The translations under genes and the position numbers were made by a program. The notes under the pieces are model-generated. The model worked only from the letters and a program-made list of their open reading frames with translations. It was not told where the DNA came from and searched no databases. From positions 62,001 through 126,000 of the forward strand of contig CAWBZG010000005.1 of assembly GCA_963793245.1 (NCBI GenBank): a stretch of DNA of 64,000 nt, written 5' to 3'. Each line of letters starts with the position of its first letter. Position 1 is the first letter of the stretch. Source of the stretch: CAXBBB01 sp963793245. GTDB taxonomy: Bacteria; Bacteroidota; Rhodothermia; Rhodothermales; BA12. Positions 34,680 to 43,428 of the stretch are shown here, piece after piece.

Positions 34680-35378
34680 CTACTGACGCCCTTCTACACG
34701 TTCGAAGCGGAGCACAAACCGGCGGTCGAAGCGTCCTCGGGCGTGGCGTCGACAGCAGGTGGAACAGGCGGTTTCGTGCCTGGGTCGGCGGGCGCGATGG
34801 TAGACGTGCTCGCACTGCGCGCAGACGGCATGGAAGCCCGCCGTACCGCCGTAGTCGCCGGGCGTGTCGCCACCGGGCCAGACGATGCGGTTATCATCGC
34901 GCAGGGTGACGCGAAGGTAGGCCGGGCGGCGCGCACGGACGCAGGCTCGACAGCGAAGCGGCTTTGCGGGCTGGCGGTAGAGCGGCGTTTCGGACCGGCA
35001 CGAAGGGCAGGCGGCGACGTATGGCGAGGCTTCGTCGTGAGGCAAATCGCCAGAGAAACAGCGTTCGGGCTTGGCGCCGCATCGCCTGGCGAGACGCTTC
35101 CAGGTAGCGTCGTGGGCCGACTTTCCTCTCTGCTCGTAGTCGATGGCGTGGGCGATTTCGTGGCGGATCGTGTCTTCGACCTCGTCGTCAGGCAACGTCT
35201 GAGTCAGGTGGCGCGACAGCGTGATCTGTTTGCGCCCAATGCGGCAGACGCCCAGGCGCTTGCGCGCGCGGTCGAACCCGAACGTCCAGCCCCTGTCCGA
35301 CAGCGACTGGCCCAGCAGATCACGGCCCAACTCGTCGAACAGGCTGCGAGCGAGAGCGGTGGCGTTGAGGGTCGTCAT
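34680..35378 (-). CDS. SprT-like zinc metalloprotease with two zinc ribbons
   Basis: 232 residues from 35378 (MTTLNATALARSLFDELG). The SprT/Wss1-type core has the HExxH motif HEIAHA (73-78) with a likely third ligand His89 in SAHDATWKRLARRCGA, as in SprT and Spartan. Two CxxC-CxxC zinc ribbons follow: C124/C127 with C143/C146, and C186/C189 with C205/C208. Most SprT proteins have one. Related eukaryotic proteases cut DNA-protein crosslinks. The bacterial role is unproven. It is divergent from the ABC transporter genes. Confidence 0.85.
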   Translation of the reverse strand: MTTLNATALARSLFDELGRDLLGQSLSDRGWTFGFDRARKRLGVCRIGRKQITLSRHLTQTLPDDEVEDTIRHEIAHAIDYEQRGKSAHDATWKRLARRCGAKPERCFSGDLPHDEASPYVAACPSCRSETPLYRQPAKPLRCRACVRARRPAYLRVTLRDDNRIVWPGGDTPGDYGGTAGFHAVCAQCEHVYHRARRPRHETACSTCCRRHARGRFDRRFVLRFERVEGRQ

Positions 35379-35472
35379 CTCCGCGCCAACGAATCGAACG
35401 TCTCTGCGCTCCCGCCGCGTAACCTGCGCACTACGCCTCCGTAGCGACTTCGTGCACCCGAACCCGATCCGC

Positions 35473-36188
35473 ATGACCGACTCCGCTGCCCCCGTCCTTC
35501 GCGTCCGCGACGTCACGCGGTGGCTGCCGCTGGGCGATCAGCGCGTCGACATTCTGCGCGGTATCTCGTTCGATGTGGCCAAAGGCGAGTGGGTCGCGCT
35601 GACGGGGCCGAGCGGGAGCGGAAAGAGTACGCTGCTGGGACTGATCGCCGGGCTGGACGCGCCGTCGTCGGGCGAGGTGTGGATCGGCGACGTGGAGATC
35701 GGGACGATGCCTGAGAAAAGACTCGCGGGACTGCGCAACGCGCGCGTCGGCATCGTCTTTCAGCACTTCAACCTGATCCCCACGCTGACGGCGCGCGAAA
35801 ACGTCGAGGCGCCGCTCTACGTCCAGCGTGGCGTACGCAACGTGAGCAAGCGTGCGTCCGATCTGCTCGAACGCGTCGGGCTGGGCGACCGCATGGGGCA
35901 CCGTCCGCACCAACTCAGCGGTGGGCAGCAGCAGCGCGTCGCCATCGCCGAGCGCTGGTGACGCAGCCCGAACTGCTCGTGGCCGACGAGCCGACGGGCA
36001 ACTTGGACACCGTTGTCGGCGCCAGCGTGCTCGACCTGATGGGCGAGATCCAGCGCGAGACCGGGACGACGCTCGTCGTCGTGACGCACGATCCGCTCGT
36101 CGCCGCCCGCGCCGACCGCCGCCTCCACCTCGTCGACGGACTGCTCGCCGACGCTCCGCGCACGGTCGAAGGCGAGGTGATGGTATGA
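35473..36188 (+). CDS. LolD/MacB-type ABC transporter ATPase (frameshifted)
   Basis: Walker A TGPSGSGKSTLLGLIAGLD, Q-loop VFQHFNLIPTLTARENVE, signature LSGGQQQRVAIA, then Walker B LLVADEPTGNLD and VVVTHDPLVA. The EPTGNLD and FNLIPTLT motifs are typical of lipoprotein-releasing and MacB-like exporters. Near 35950 one base is missing in the run after the signature: restoring it turns IAERW-stop into IARALVTQPELLVADEPTGN. The stop at 36186-36188 overlaps the ATG of the permease (ATGA), so the pair works as one transporter. Confidence 0.9.
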
Positions 36189-38671
36189 CGCTGATCAGTT
36201 ACGCCCTGCGCTCGATGCTGCGCGGCGGCCAACGGACGCTGCTGGCTGTCGGCTGCATCGCGTTCGGCGTGCTCGCCCTCACCTCCATGTCGCTGCTCGC
36301 ATCGGGCATCGCCGGAGCGACGTTCCGCCCGACAGCGTCGATTCTGGGCGGCGACGTGCTCGTCAGTCCGCCCGCGCGCCTGGACGAAGAGAGCGGCATC
36401 TCCTCCGACCAACTCCGACAGTGGCAGGACGACGGATTGGTCACCGCAGTCGACGTACGCCAACAGATGAACGGGCTGATCCTGCTCCGCAGCTCGGGCA
36501 GCGGACGCGGCTACCCGCTCTTCATCACCCTTGCTGTCGACCCCCAAACCTATCCACTCGTCGGCGAGGTGGACGTAGTTGAACCGCGCGGCGCTGTGTT
36601 GTCGGACATCATCCGGCCAGGACACGTCGTGCTCACACAGGACGTAGCCGAAACCGCTGGCGTATCGGTCGGCGACAAGGTGCGCGTCGGGGGAGCCGAT
36701 GCAGGCGCGGTCGAAGTACCGGTCGGCGGAATCGTCGAGACGCTTCCGTCGGGCCAAGGGCGCGGCATGCTGCTGCACGTTGACGATGCGAAACTGCTGC
36801 AAGGCGTTGCGGCCCCTCGCGAGCAGGTTGCGTTCGTATTGGCCGAGCACGATTCGGCATCGGTGCGGGAGGCGAGCGATAGGTTTGCCGAAGCCGGATG
36901 GATCGTCGAGAATCGCACCGGAAAGCCGCCGGGGAGTACAGAGGAGGAGGTGATGGACACCACGCTCAAAGGCGCCGGGCTGCTCGGGCTACTGCTGGGC
37001 GGTGTCGGTGTGGCCGGAGCGTTGCAGGTGCTGCTGGCGGCGAGGCGGCGCGAATTGGCGACGCTGCGCGCGGTCGGCTATCGGCGCGGACATCTGGTCG
37101 GATTGATCGGCATCGAGATGGGACTGATGGGCGTGATCGGCGCTCTGGTCGGACTGGCGGGCGGCATCGCGATTGCGTCGGGACTGGCGAGCCTGTTCGG
37201 GCGGCTGGCGGCGACGCGAATCGACCTGGACGTGACGCCATCGATAGTGCTGACGGCTCTGGCGGCGGGCATCGTGACGACGCTGCTCTTCGGCACGTAC
37301 GCCGTGCTGCGCGCGAGCAGCGTCCGCCCTGCTGACCTGTTTCGCGAAGTCGCCGACGTGCGGACGCGCTCGGGTCAGGCGCGAGTCGGCATACTGTGGA
37401 CGCTAATCCTGATCCTCTTCGGACTGCTGGCATCGGTCGTGCTAGGTTCGCTGCTGCAAGGCTTCGGCGTGATCCTGTTCGGACTGCTCGGCCTGGGCGT
37501 CATCGGCGGTCTGCTGGTGCTGGCCGTCCAAGGCGTGGCGAAGCTGCCGCTGCCGGGCGGCTTCCTGTCGCGGATGGCGCGAACGGGACTCGCTCGCCAA
37601 CCCGCGCGCACGCTGACGGCTGGCGTGGCCCTCTTCGCCGGATCGCTCGCCATCGGCCTGGCCCTCGCTATCATCTCGGGCGCGAGCGATCAACTCGATG
37701 GCCGCTTCGACGCGTCCGACGATATACCGATTCGCATCTTCGCCGGATCGACCGATGCCGACTCGCTACTCGACGTGCTACAGGGCGAGGCCTCGATGAT
37801 CGACAACGGCGTCGTTGAGGTCGTGCGCCGCACGTCGGTCCGCTCGGCAGACCTGACCAAAGTCGCCGAAGGACGTGTGGCCGTATTGCTGCCCATCGAC
37901 CCCGACGCGCCCGACAGCGTCCGCTACGATGGACACAAACTGAGCGACGGACGCTGGCCCGGTCCGGGCGAAGTCGCGCTGGGAGTTCAGGGCAGCGAGA
38001 TCGACAGCACGGCGTGCATCGGATTGGCAGAGGACGCGCCCTGCTTTCCGGTCGTCGGACGCTTTCAGCCGGATGCGCTGATGGCTGGCTTGCTGGTCGC
38101 CGTCGTCCATCCGTCTGATGCGAGTCAACTGATAGGCCCAAGCACGCAAGCCGTTTCGGGCTACGTGTCGCGCTCGGATCACGACGCGCAGGTGCAGGCC
38201 ATCGGGCAGACGTTCCCGGACGGCATGGTGTTCAGCCGACTCGACATTGAGCGGCTCATCAATGGCGTCTTCCTCAGCCTGTTTTGGTTCGTCGTCGGCA
38301 TGTCGGCGCTGGCGGGACTGGCGGGCGTCGTGCTGATCTCGAACGCCGTCGGCATGGCGCTCGTCGAGCGGCGGCGCGAGATGGGCATGCTGCAGTCCAT
38401 CGGCTATCGGCGCGGGCACATCCTGAGCGTGCTGGCGATGGAATACGGACTGGTCGGACTGGTCGCGGGCGTCGCCGGAGCGGGTGTGACGGCGCTGGTG
38501 CTGGTCGTGCTCGACCACCTCTCCGACGGCGGCGCCGACATCTTCCTGACGTGGCCGCAGGCCTTCCTACTCGTTGCGATCACGACGATTCTGGCCGCCG
38601 GATGCGCACTCGTGACCGCAGCACCGACGATCCGTGGGCGCCCGCTCCGTCTGCTGCGCGCTTCGGAGTAG
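36185..38671 (+). CDS. FtsX-like ABC transporter permease
   Basis: 828 residues: N-terminal helix (TLLAVGCIAFGVLALTSM), a periplasmic MacB-PCD-like domain to about residue 250, three helices of a first FtsX domain (LLGLLLGGVGVAGALQVLL onward), two central helices, a second periplasmic domain, then the second FtsX domain (MSALAGLAGVVLISNAVGMA, VLAMEYGLVGLVAGVAGAGV). Both FtsX cores carry the MLQSIGYRRG or LRAVGYRRG coupling helix. This fused form exports lipoproteins, peptides or envelope components. It is translationally coupled to the ATPase gene. Confidence 0.88.
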   Translation: MTLISYALRSMLRGGQRTLLAVGCIAFGVLALTSMSLLASGIAGATFRPTASILGGDVLVSPPARLDEESGISSDQLRQWQDDGLVTAVDVRQQMNGLILLRSSGSGRGYPLFITLAVDPQTYPLVGEVDVVEPRGAVLSDIIRPGHVVLTQDVAETAGVSVGDKVRVGGADAGAVEVPVGGIVETLPSGQGRGMLLHVDDAKLLQGVAAPREQVAFVLAEHDSASVREASDRFAEAGWIVENRTGKPPGSTEEEVMDTTLKGAGLLGLLLGGVGVAGALQVLLAARRRELATLRAVGYRRGHLVGLIGIEMGLMGVIGALVGLAGGIAIASGLASLFGRLAATRIDLDVTPSIVLTALAAGIVTTLLFGTYAVLRASSVRPADLFREVADVRTRSGQARVGILWTLILILFGLLASVVLGSLLQGFGVILFGLLGLGVIGGLLVLAVQGVAKLPLPGGFLSRMARTGLARQPARTLTAGVALFAGSLAIGLALAIISGASDQLDGRFDASDDIPIRIFAGSTDADSLLDVLQGEASMIDNGVVEVVRRTSVRSADLTKVAEGRVAVLLPIDPDAPDSVRYDGHKLSDGRWPGPGEVALGVQGSEIDSTACIGLAEDAPCFPVVGRFQPDALMAGLLVAVVHPSDASQLIGPSTQAVSGYVSRSDHDAQVQAIGQTFPDGMVFSRLDIERLINGVFLSLFWFVVGMSALAGLAGVVLISNAVGMALVERRREMGMLQSIGYRRGHILSVLAMEYGLVGLVAGVAGAGVTALVLVVLDHLSDGGADIFLTWPQAFLLVAITTILAAGCALVTAAPTIRGRPLRLLRASE

Positions 38672-38766
38672 ACGCGCTTCGGTTGGCGCCGAACCCAAGC
38701 GTTGCAAGCGCAAACGAGACCGGCGGTTAGCTTGAAGGCTTCGCCTTTCGACTATCTGTTTCGCTC

Positions 38767-41700
38767 ATGTCCGAATCCGTCGCAGCCCTGCGCGCTGCTG
38801 CTCAGGCCCTCGTCCGCGCCGCCGCCGCCGCCCTCGACACGCCCGCCGCCCTGCTGCTTCCGCCCGAGAGCTACAAGCCCTCGGTTGCCTTCGGACTAGA
38901 CGATGTGGCAGTCGATCCCAAGCTGCCCGACGTAGCATGGAAGGCGGTCATCGACGCCCTGCGCGACGCGGCCAGCACTCCGGGATCAGACGCGAGCGTT
39001 TCGGCGACCGGCCCCAAAGAGAAGACGGCCGTACTCGCCTCTCAGCTTGCGGACGGATCGCTGCTCGTGGCGCTCGATGGTATTTCGCGCACGTGGGAAG
39101 CGACCGACCGCGCCACGCTGGACGCGCTGAGTGGCTCGCCCGCAGATTCTCACCTAGGAGATCATATGGCCGGCAGCAAGCAGCTCATCGTACCCAACGC
39201 CGGGCGGGTGCGCGAAGTGGCCGGGCAGTCGCCGCTCTTCGAGGTGATGCTGGACTCGGTGTTGGATGCCATCGTCGTCGCCGACGAGCGCGGCAGGCTG
39301 CTCGTTGCCAACCAACTCGCCGAGGAACTGCTCGGGCGCCCGCTCGATCCAGACATGGAGATCGACACGTTTGGTGAGTACATCATGCGAACGGCGGACG
39401 GCGCGGCGATGGACTCCAATGACTACCCGATGGCCGTCGCCTTGACGACGGGCGAGGCTGTCGCGCTGACCGAGTACCAGTACGTCCAGCCTGGCGGCGA
39501 CGTGCTCCAGCTAATGATGAACGCCATTCCGGTTCGTAACGACGAGGGCAAGGTGATCGCCGCCGTGTCGTCGTTCATCGATGTGACCGAGCGTCAGGAG
39601 ACCGAGGCCGAGCGCAAGCGGCTGGCCACGATGATCGAGCAGCAGCAGGTGCAGCTTGAGGCCGTCGTGCAGCACATGCCCATCGCCGTCACCCTTCTCG
39701 AAGCGCCGTCGGGGCGCGTGCTGCTGCGCAACGATGCGGTCGCCCAGCACATCTGGCGCCGCGACAAGATGGAAGCGCCGAGCCAGAACGTCGAGGAATA
39801 CGGCCGCTACCAGGGGTTCCGCAGCGATGGCACGCGCATAGAAAACACCGAGTGGCCCGCCGCTCGCGCGCTCTCGGGCGAAACGATTCTGGGCGAGGAG
39901 CTGCGCATCCTACGCGGAGACGATACGATGGGGGACATCCTCGCCAGCGCATCGCCGATCCGCAATCAGGACGGCAACGTCATTGCGGTCGTCAGCGTGT
40001 ACGAGGACATCACCGAGCAAAAAAACGTCGAGCGCAACCTCCGCGACCGTGAAGCCCGCTATCGTACGCTGTTCCAGTCGGCTGCCGACGCCGTTCTCGT
40101 CTACCCGGTCACGTCGGAAGGCCCCGAGCCGCTCATCGACTTCAACGACGCGGCACTCGAACTCTACGGCTACACGCGCGAGGAAATGAGCGGGATGAGG
40201 GTGAGCGACCTGATCGCCCCCGGTGCGGTCAACATGGACGAAGCCCTGGACAACATGGATAAGACCGGGCGTGGGCGGTTTCAGTCGGCGCACGTCACCA
40301 AAGAGGGTCGCATCATCCCGATGGACGTAGCTGCCCACCGCGTCGAGTTGGACGGGCGCGACGTGGTGCTGTCGCTCTGCCGCGACGTGTCGGGGAAGCT
40401 GCACAACGAAGTTCGTCTGCGCGAGCAAGCCCGCGTGCTTCGTACGATCAACGACACCAACGCCATCCTCGCCGCCGAGTTAGACGTCGAGGTGCTCGTC
40501 CAACGCGTCATCGACGCAGGCACCGAGGTCATCGGAGCCGAGTTCGGCGCGTTCTTCTACAACGTCGAGATCCGCGACGGCGTCGCCTACGCCCTGCACG
40601 CGCTGTCGGGCGCGCCGATGGAAGCGTTCGCCAGCTTTCCGCGTCCGCGCATCACCAAAGTCTTCGCGCCGACGTTCGAGGGAACGGGCGTCGTCCGCTC
40701 GGGCGACATCACGCAGGATCCGCGCTACGGAGCCGAGGGCAGCCGCTTCGGAGGCATGCCGCCGGGCCACCTGCCGGTCAAGTCGTACCTCGCCGTTCCC
40801 GTCATCGGGCGCGACAAAGGCGTGCTGGGCGGCATGCTGTTTGGACACGGCGAGCCAGACCGCTTCACCGAGGAGCACGAGGCGATGATCACGGGCGTGG
40901 CGAACCAAGCCGCCATCGCCATTGCCAACGCGCAACTGTTCGAGGCTGCCGAAGCCGAGATCGAAGAGCGCAAAAAGACCGAGATTGCCCTGGCTGAAGC
41001 CAAGAACCAGGCCGAAGCCGCAAGCCGTGCCAAGAGCGCGTTCCTCGCCAACATGAGCCACGAGTTGCGCACCCCGCTCAACGCCGTCATCGGCTACTCG
41101 GAACTGCTTGAGGAAGAAGCCGAAGATGCTGGTCAGACACTCTTCCTTCCCGAACTCGCCAAGATCAAAGCCGCCGGACGCCAACTCCTCGCACTAATCA
41201 ACGATGTGCTCGACCTGAGCAAGATCGAAGCCGGACGCATGGAGCTGTTCCTGTCCGACTTCGACCTGTGTACCATCGCAAACGAGGTCGTGACGACGAT
41301 CGAGCCGCTCGTCGAAAAGAAAGACAACACGCTGACCATCGAATGCTCCGCAGACGTAGGCGCTGTCCACGCCGACGAGACCAAGGTGCGGCAGGTCCTC
41401 TTCAACTTGCTGGGGAACGCCGCCAAGTTCACCGAAGGCGGCACCATCACGCTCGACGTCCACCGCACGTCACGCGCGGGTCAGAACGGCAGCGATCCGT
41501 TCGACGAAGTCGTCATTCAGGTGCGCGACACGGGCGTCGGCATGACCGAAGAACAGGTGCAGAACCTATTCGAGGCGTTCTATCGCGGACAAGAACAAGC
41601 GGGGCGCTTTGAAGGCACCGGCCTGGGCCTCGCAATCACGTGGCGACTGTGCCGCCTGATGGGCGGAAGCATCGAAGTCGAAAGTGCCAAAGGCGTCGGC

Positions 41701-42552
41701 TCGACGTTCACCGTCCGCCTGCCTGCGCGCGTCAGCGATCCAACCGAAAGCGACCGGGTCAAGATGTTCGAGGCCGGATCCGACGAACCCTCTCATCACA
41801 GCGCCGCCGTCCTAGTCATCGACGATGACCCTAACGCGCGTGACCTGCTGCGCCGCTTCTTGACCAAAGAAGGCTACTCGGTCGTGACGGCCGATAACGG
41901 TCGCGACGGCCTGCGCATGGCCCGTCTCTACGACCCGCTCGTGATCACGATGGACGTGATGATGCCCGAGATGGACGGCTGGGAAACGCTCTCGGCGCTG
42001 AAAAGCGACCCGCACCTGCACGACATCCCCGTCGTGATGCTGTCGATGATCGACGACGACCAACTCGCCTACGCACTGGGAGCCGCCGAGTACATGACGA
42101 AACCCGTCGACCGGAAGCGGCTCAAAAACGTCCTGCAACGCGTCTGCCTGAACCGCAGCGAATGCGTCGTACTGCTGGTCGAAGACGACGAGTCGACGCG
42201 CGAGCTGGTGCAGCGCACATTGCAGAGCCACGGATGCACCGTCGTCGAGGCAGGCAACGGACAAGAGGCGCTCGACCAACTCCAAACGATCACTCCGCAC
42301 GTCATCCTGCTCGACCTGATGATGCCCGAAATGAACGGCTTCGAGTTCGCCGAAGAGTTGCGCCGTCACGAAGAGTGGCGCGGCATTCCGGTCGTCGTGA
42401 TGACGGCGCGTGAACTGTCGAGCAGCGACCGCGAGCGGCTGAGCGGTAAGGTGCAAACCGTGCTGCAAAAAGGCGCCTACAGCAGGCAGGAACTGCTTCA
42501 GCAGGTTCTCGCCCGCGTTACCTCCTGCATCGGCGACGCGTCCAAAGGCTGA
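38767..42552 (+). CDS. Hybrid sensor histidine kinase (PAS-PAS-PAS-GAF-HK-REC-REC)
   Basis: 1261 residues. After an alanine-rich N-terminal ~140 residues, three PAS-like domains (about 155-270, 295-420, 430-550) and a GAF domain (about 555-720) precede the HisKA H-box FLANMSHELRTPLNAVIGY with phosphorylatable H765. The HATPase has N-box LFNLLGNAAKFTEGG, DTGVGM and GTGLGLAITW. Two receivers follow with phospho-acceptors D1063 (ITMDVMMPEMDG) and D1183 (ILLDLMMPEMNG). No membrane helix is seen, so signals are cytoplasmic. It is followed by a single-domain receiver and a STAS-like gene, probably its outputs. Confidence 0.93.
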   Translation: MSESVAALRAAAQALVRAAAAALDTPAALLLPPESYKPSVAFGLDDVAVDPKLPDVAWKAVIDALRDAASTPGSDASVSATGPKEKTAVLASQLADGSLLVALDGISRTWEATDRATLDALSGSPADSHLGDHMAGSKQLIVPNAGRVREVAGQSPLFEVMLDSVLDAIVVADERGRLLVANQLAEELLGRPLDPDMEIDTFGEYIMRTADGAAMDSNDYPMAVALTTGEAVALTEYQYVQPGGDVLQLMMNAIPVRNDEGKVIAAVSSFIDVTERQETEAERKRLATMIEQQQVQLEAVVQHMPIAVTLLEAPSGRVLLRNDAVAQHIWRRDKMEAPSQNVEEYGRYQGFRSDGTRIENTEWPAARALSGETILGEELRILRGDDTMGDILASASPIRNQDGNVIAVVSVYEDITEQKNVERNLRDREARYRTLFQSAADAVLVYPVTSEGPEPLIDFNDAALELYGYTREEMSGMRVSDLIAPGAVNMDEALDNMDKTGRGRFQSAHVTKEGRIIPMDVAAHRVELDGRDVVLSLCRDVSGKLHNEVRLREQARVLRTINDTNAILAAELDVEVLVQRVIDAGTEVIGAEFGAFFYNVEIRDGVAYALHALSGAPMEAFASFPRPRITKVFAPTFEGTGVVRSGDITQDPRYGAEGSRFGGMPPGHLPVKSYLAVPVIGRDKGVLGGMLFGHGEPDRFTEEHEAMITGVANQAAIAIANAQLFEAAEAEIEERKKTEIALAEAKNQAEAASRAKSAFLANMSHELRTPLNAVIGYSELLEEEAEDAGQTLFLPELAKIKAAGRQLLALINDVLDLSKIEAGRMELFLSDFDLCTIANEVVTTIEPLVEKKDNTLTIECSADVGAVHADETKVRQVLFNLLGNAAKFTEGGTITLDVHRTSRAGQNGSDPFDEVVIQVRDTGVGMTEEQVQNLFEAFYRGQEQAGRFEGTGLGLAITWRLCRLMGGSIEVESAKGVGSTFTVRLPARVSDPTESDRVKMFEAGSDEPSHHSAAVLVIDDDPNARDLLRRFLTKEGYSVVTADNGRDGLRMARLYDPLVITMDVMMPEMDGWETLSALKSDPHLHDIPVVMLSMIDDDQLAYALGAAEYMTKPVDRKRLKNVLQRVCLNRSECVVLLVEDDESTRELVQRTLQSHGCTVVEAGNGQEALDQLQTITPHVILLDLMMPEMNGFEFAEELRRHEEWRGIPVVVMTARELSSSDRERLSGKVQTVLQKGAYSRQELLQQVLARVTSCIGDASKG

Positions 42553-42592
42553 TTGCCTCCTATCTTCTCCCTTCTCAATCAGTACCCACTTC

Positions 42593-42967
42593 ATGGCAAA
42601 GGTTCTCATCGTCGAAGACAACGAACACAACTGGGACATGCTCTCGCGCCGTTTGACGCGCCGCAACTACTCCATCGTCCTGGCCCACGACGGTCTCACT
42701 GGCGTCGAAGTCGCCGAGGCCGAGACGCCCGACATCATCCTGATGGACGTCAACCTCGACGGCATCGACGGACTCGAAGCGACTCGCCGCATCCGTAAGA
42801 TCGAAGCCATCGCCCAGGTGCCGATCATCGCGATCACTGCCCACGCCCTCGCCGGAGACCGCGAGAAAGCAATCGCTGCCGGCTGCGACGACTACCACAC
42901 CAAGCCCGTCGAACTGCCCCGCCTGCTCGGACAGATGGAAAACCTGCTGGGCGACAAGGCTCCCTAA
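42593..42967 (+). CDS. Single-domain response regulator (DivK-like)
   Basis: 124 residues, a complete receiver and nothing else: acidic pair E8-D9 (LIVEDNEHN), phosphorylatable D52 in ILMDVNLDGIDG, switch T82 (IAITAHALAG) and K104 (YHTKPVEL). The DNEHN and MDVNLDGIDG pattern is that of DivK/phosphorelay shuttle proteins. It starts 40 bp after the hybrid kinase and likely accepts phosphate from it. No DNA-binding domain, so output must be protein-protein. Confidence 0.93.
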   Translation: MAKVLIVEDNEHNWDMLSRRLTRRNYSIVLAHDGLTGVEVAEAETPDIILMDVNLDGIDGLEATRRIRKIEAIAQVPIIAITAHALAGDREKAIAAGCDDYHTKPVELPRLLGQMENLLGDKAP

Positions 42968-42986
42968 CACTTCACGCCCCGCGACT

Positions 42987-43397
42987 ATGCGCCTTCCTTC
43001 CACAGGATCGTGCGACTTCCGAATCTACACCACCCAGCGCCTCGCCATCGTCGACGTGAAGGGGGACGTGACTGGAGAGCACATCGCCGATTGCGTGCAT
43101 CGTCTGCGAACCAATACCAGCTGGAGCGATGAAACGAATGTCCTTTGGGACGAGCGAGGCATTCGCCGCTTGGATGTAACGCCAGACGACCTCCGCGAGA
43201 TGGTAGAGCAGCAAACGAGCGGTCAAACGGGGTTGGACATCGTGCTAACGGGGCGCGAAGAGCACGAGGCCATCATGCGCCTCTACACCCATCGCGTACG
43301 CACGCACGGAAGACCTGCTCACGTGTGCCACACCCTCCAGTGTGCGCTGGACTTGTTAGGGATTGGCGAGTTGCCCTCCTCGACGTTGGCCGAGTAG
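42987..43397 (+). CDS. STAS/SpoIIAA-like protein downstream of the phosphorelay
   Basis: 136 residues. The pattern of an opening strand (RLAIVDVKGDVTGEHIADCV), a central NVLWDERGIRRLDVTPDDLR and a closing RLYTHRVRTHGRPAHVCHTL followed by an amphipathic helix resembles small SpoIIAA/STAS-type proteins often annotated hypothetical. STAS domains act as phospho-switched partners. The conserved Ser of anti-sigma antagonists is not evident. It starts 19 bp after the receiver gene and is probably co-transcribed. Its role in the pathway is inferred. Confidence 0.55.
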   Translation: MRLPSTGSCDFRIYTTQRLAIVDVKGDVTGEHIADCVHRLRTNTSWSDETNVLWDERGIRRLDVTPDDLREMVEQQTSGQTGLDIVLTGREEHEAIMRLYTHRVRTHGRPAHVCHTLQCALDLLGIGELPSSTLAE

Positions 43398-43428
43398 TTC
43401 TGCGCTCCCCTCTCAGCGCGCGCCCTGA

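Noticed and set aside
35852..36184. Upstream extension of the ABC permease frame
   Set aside because: It overlaps the ATPase gene in another frame. The ATG at 36185 with ATGA overlap gives the expected FtsX N terminus.
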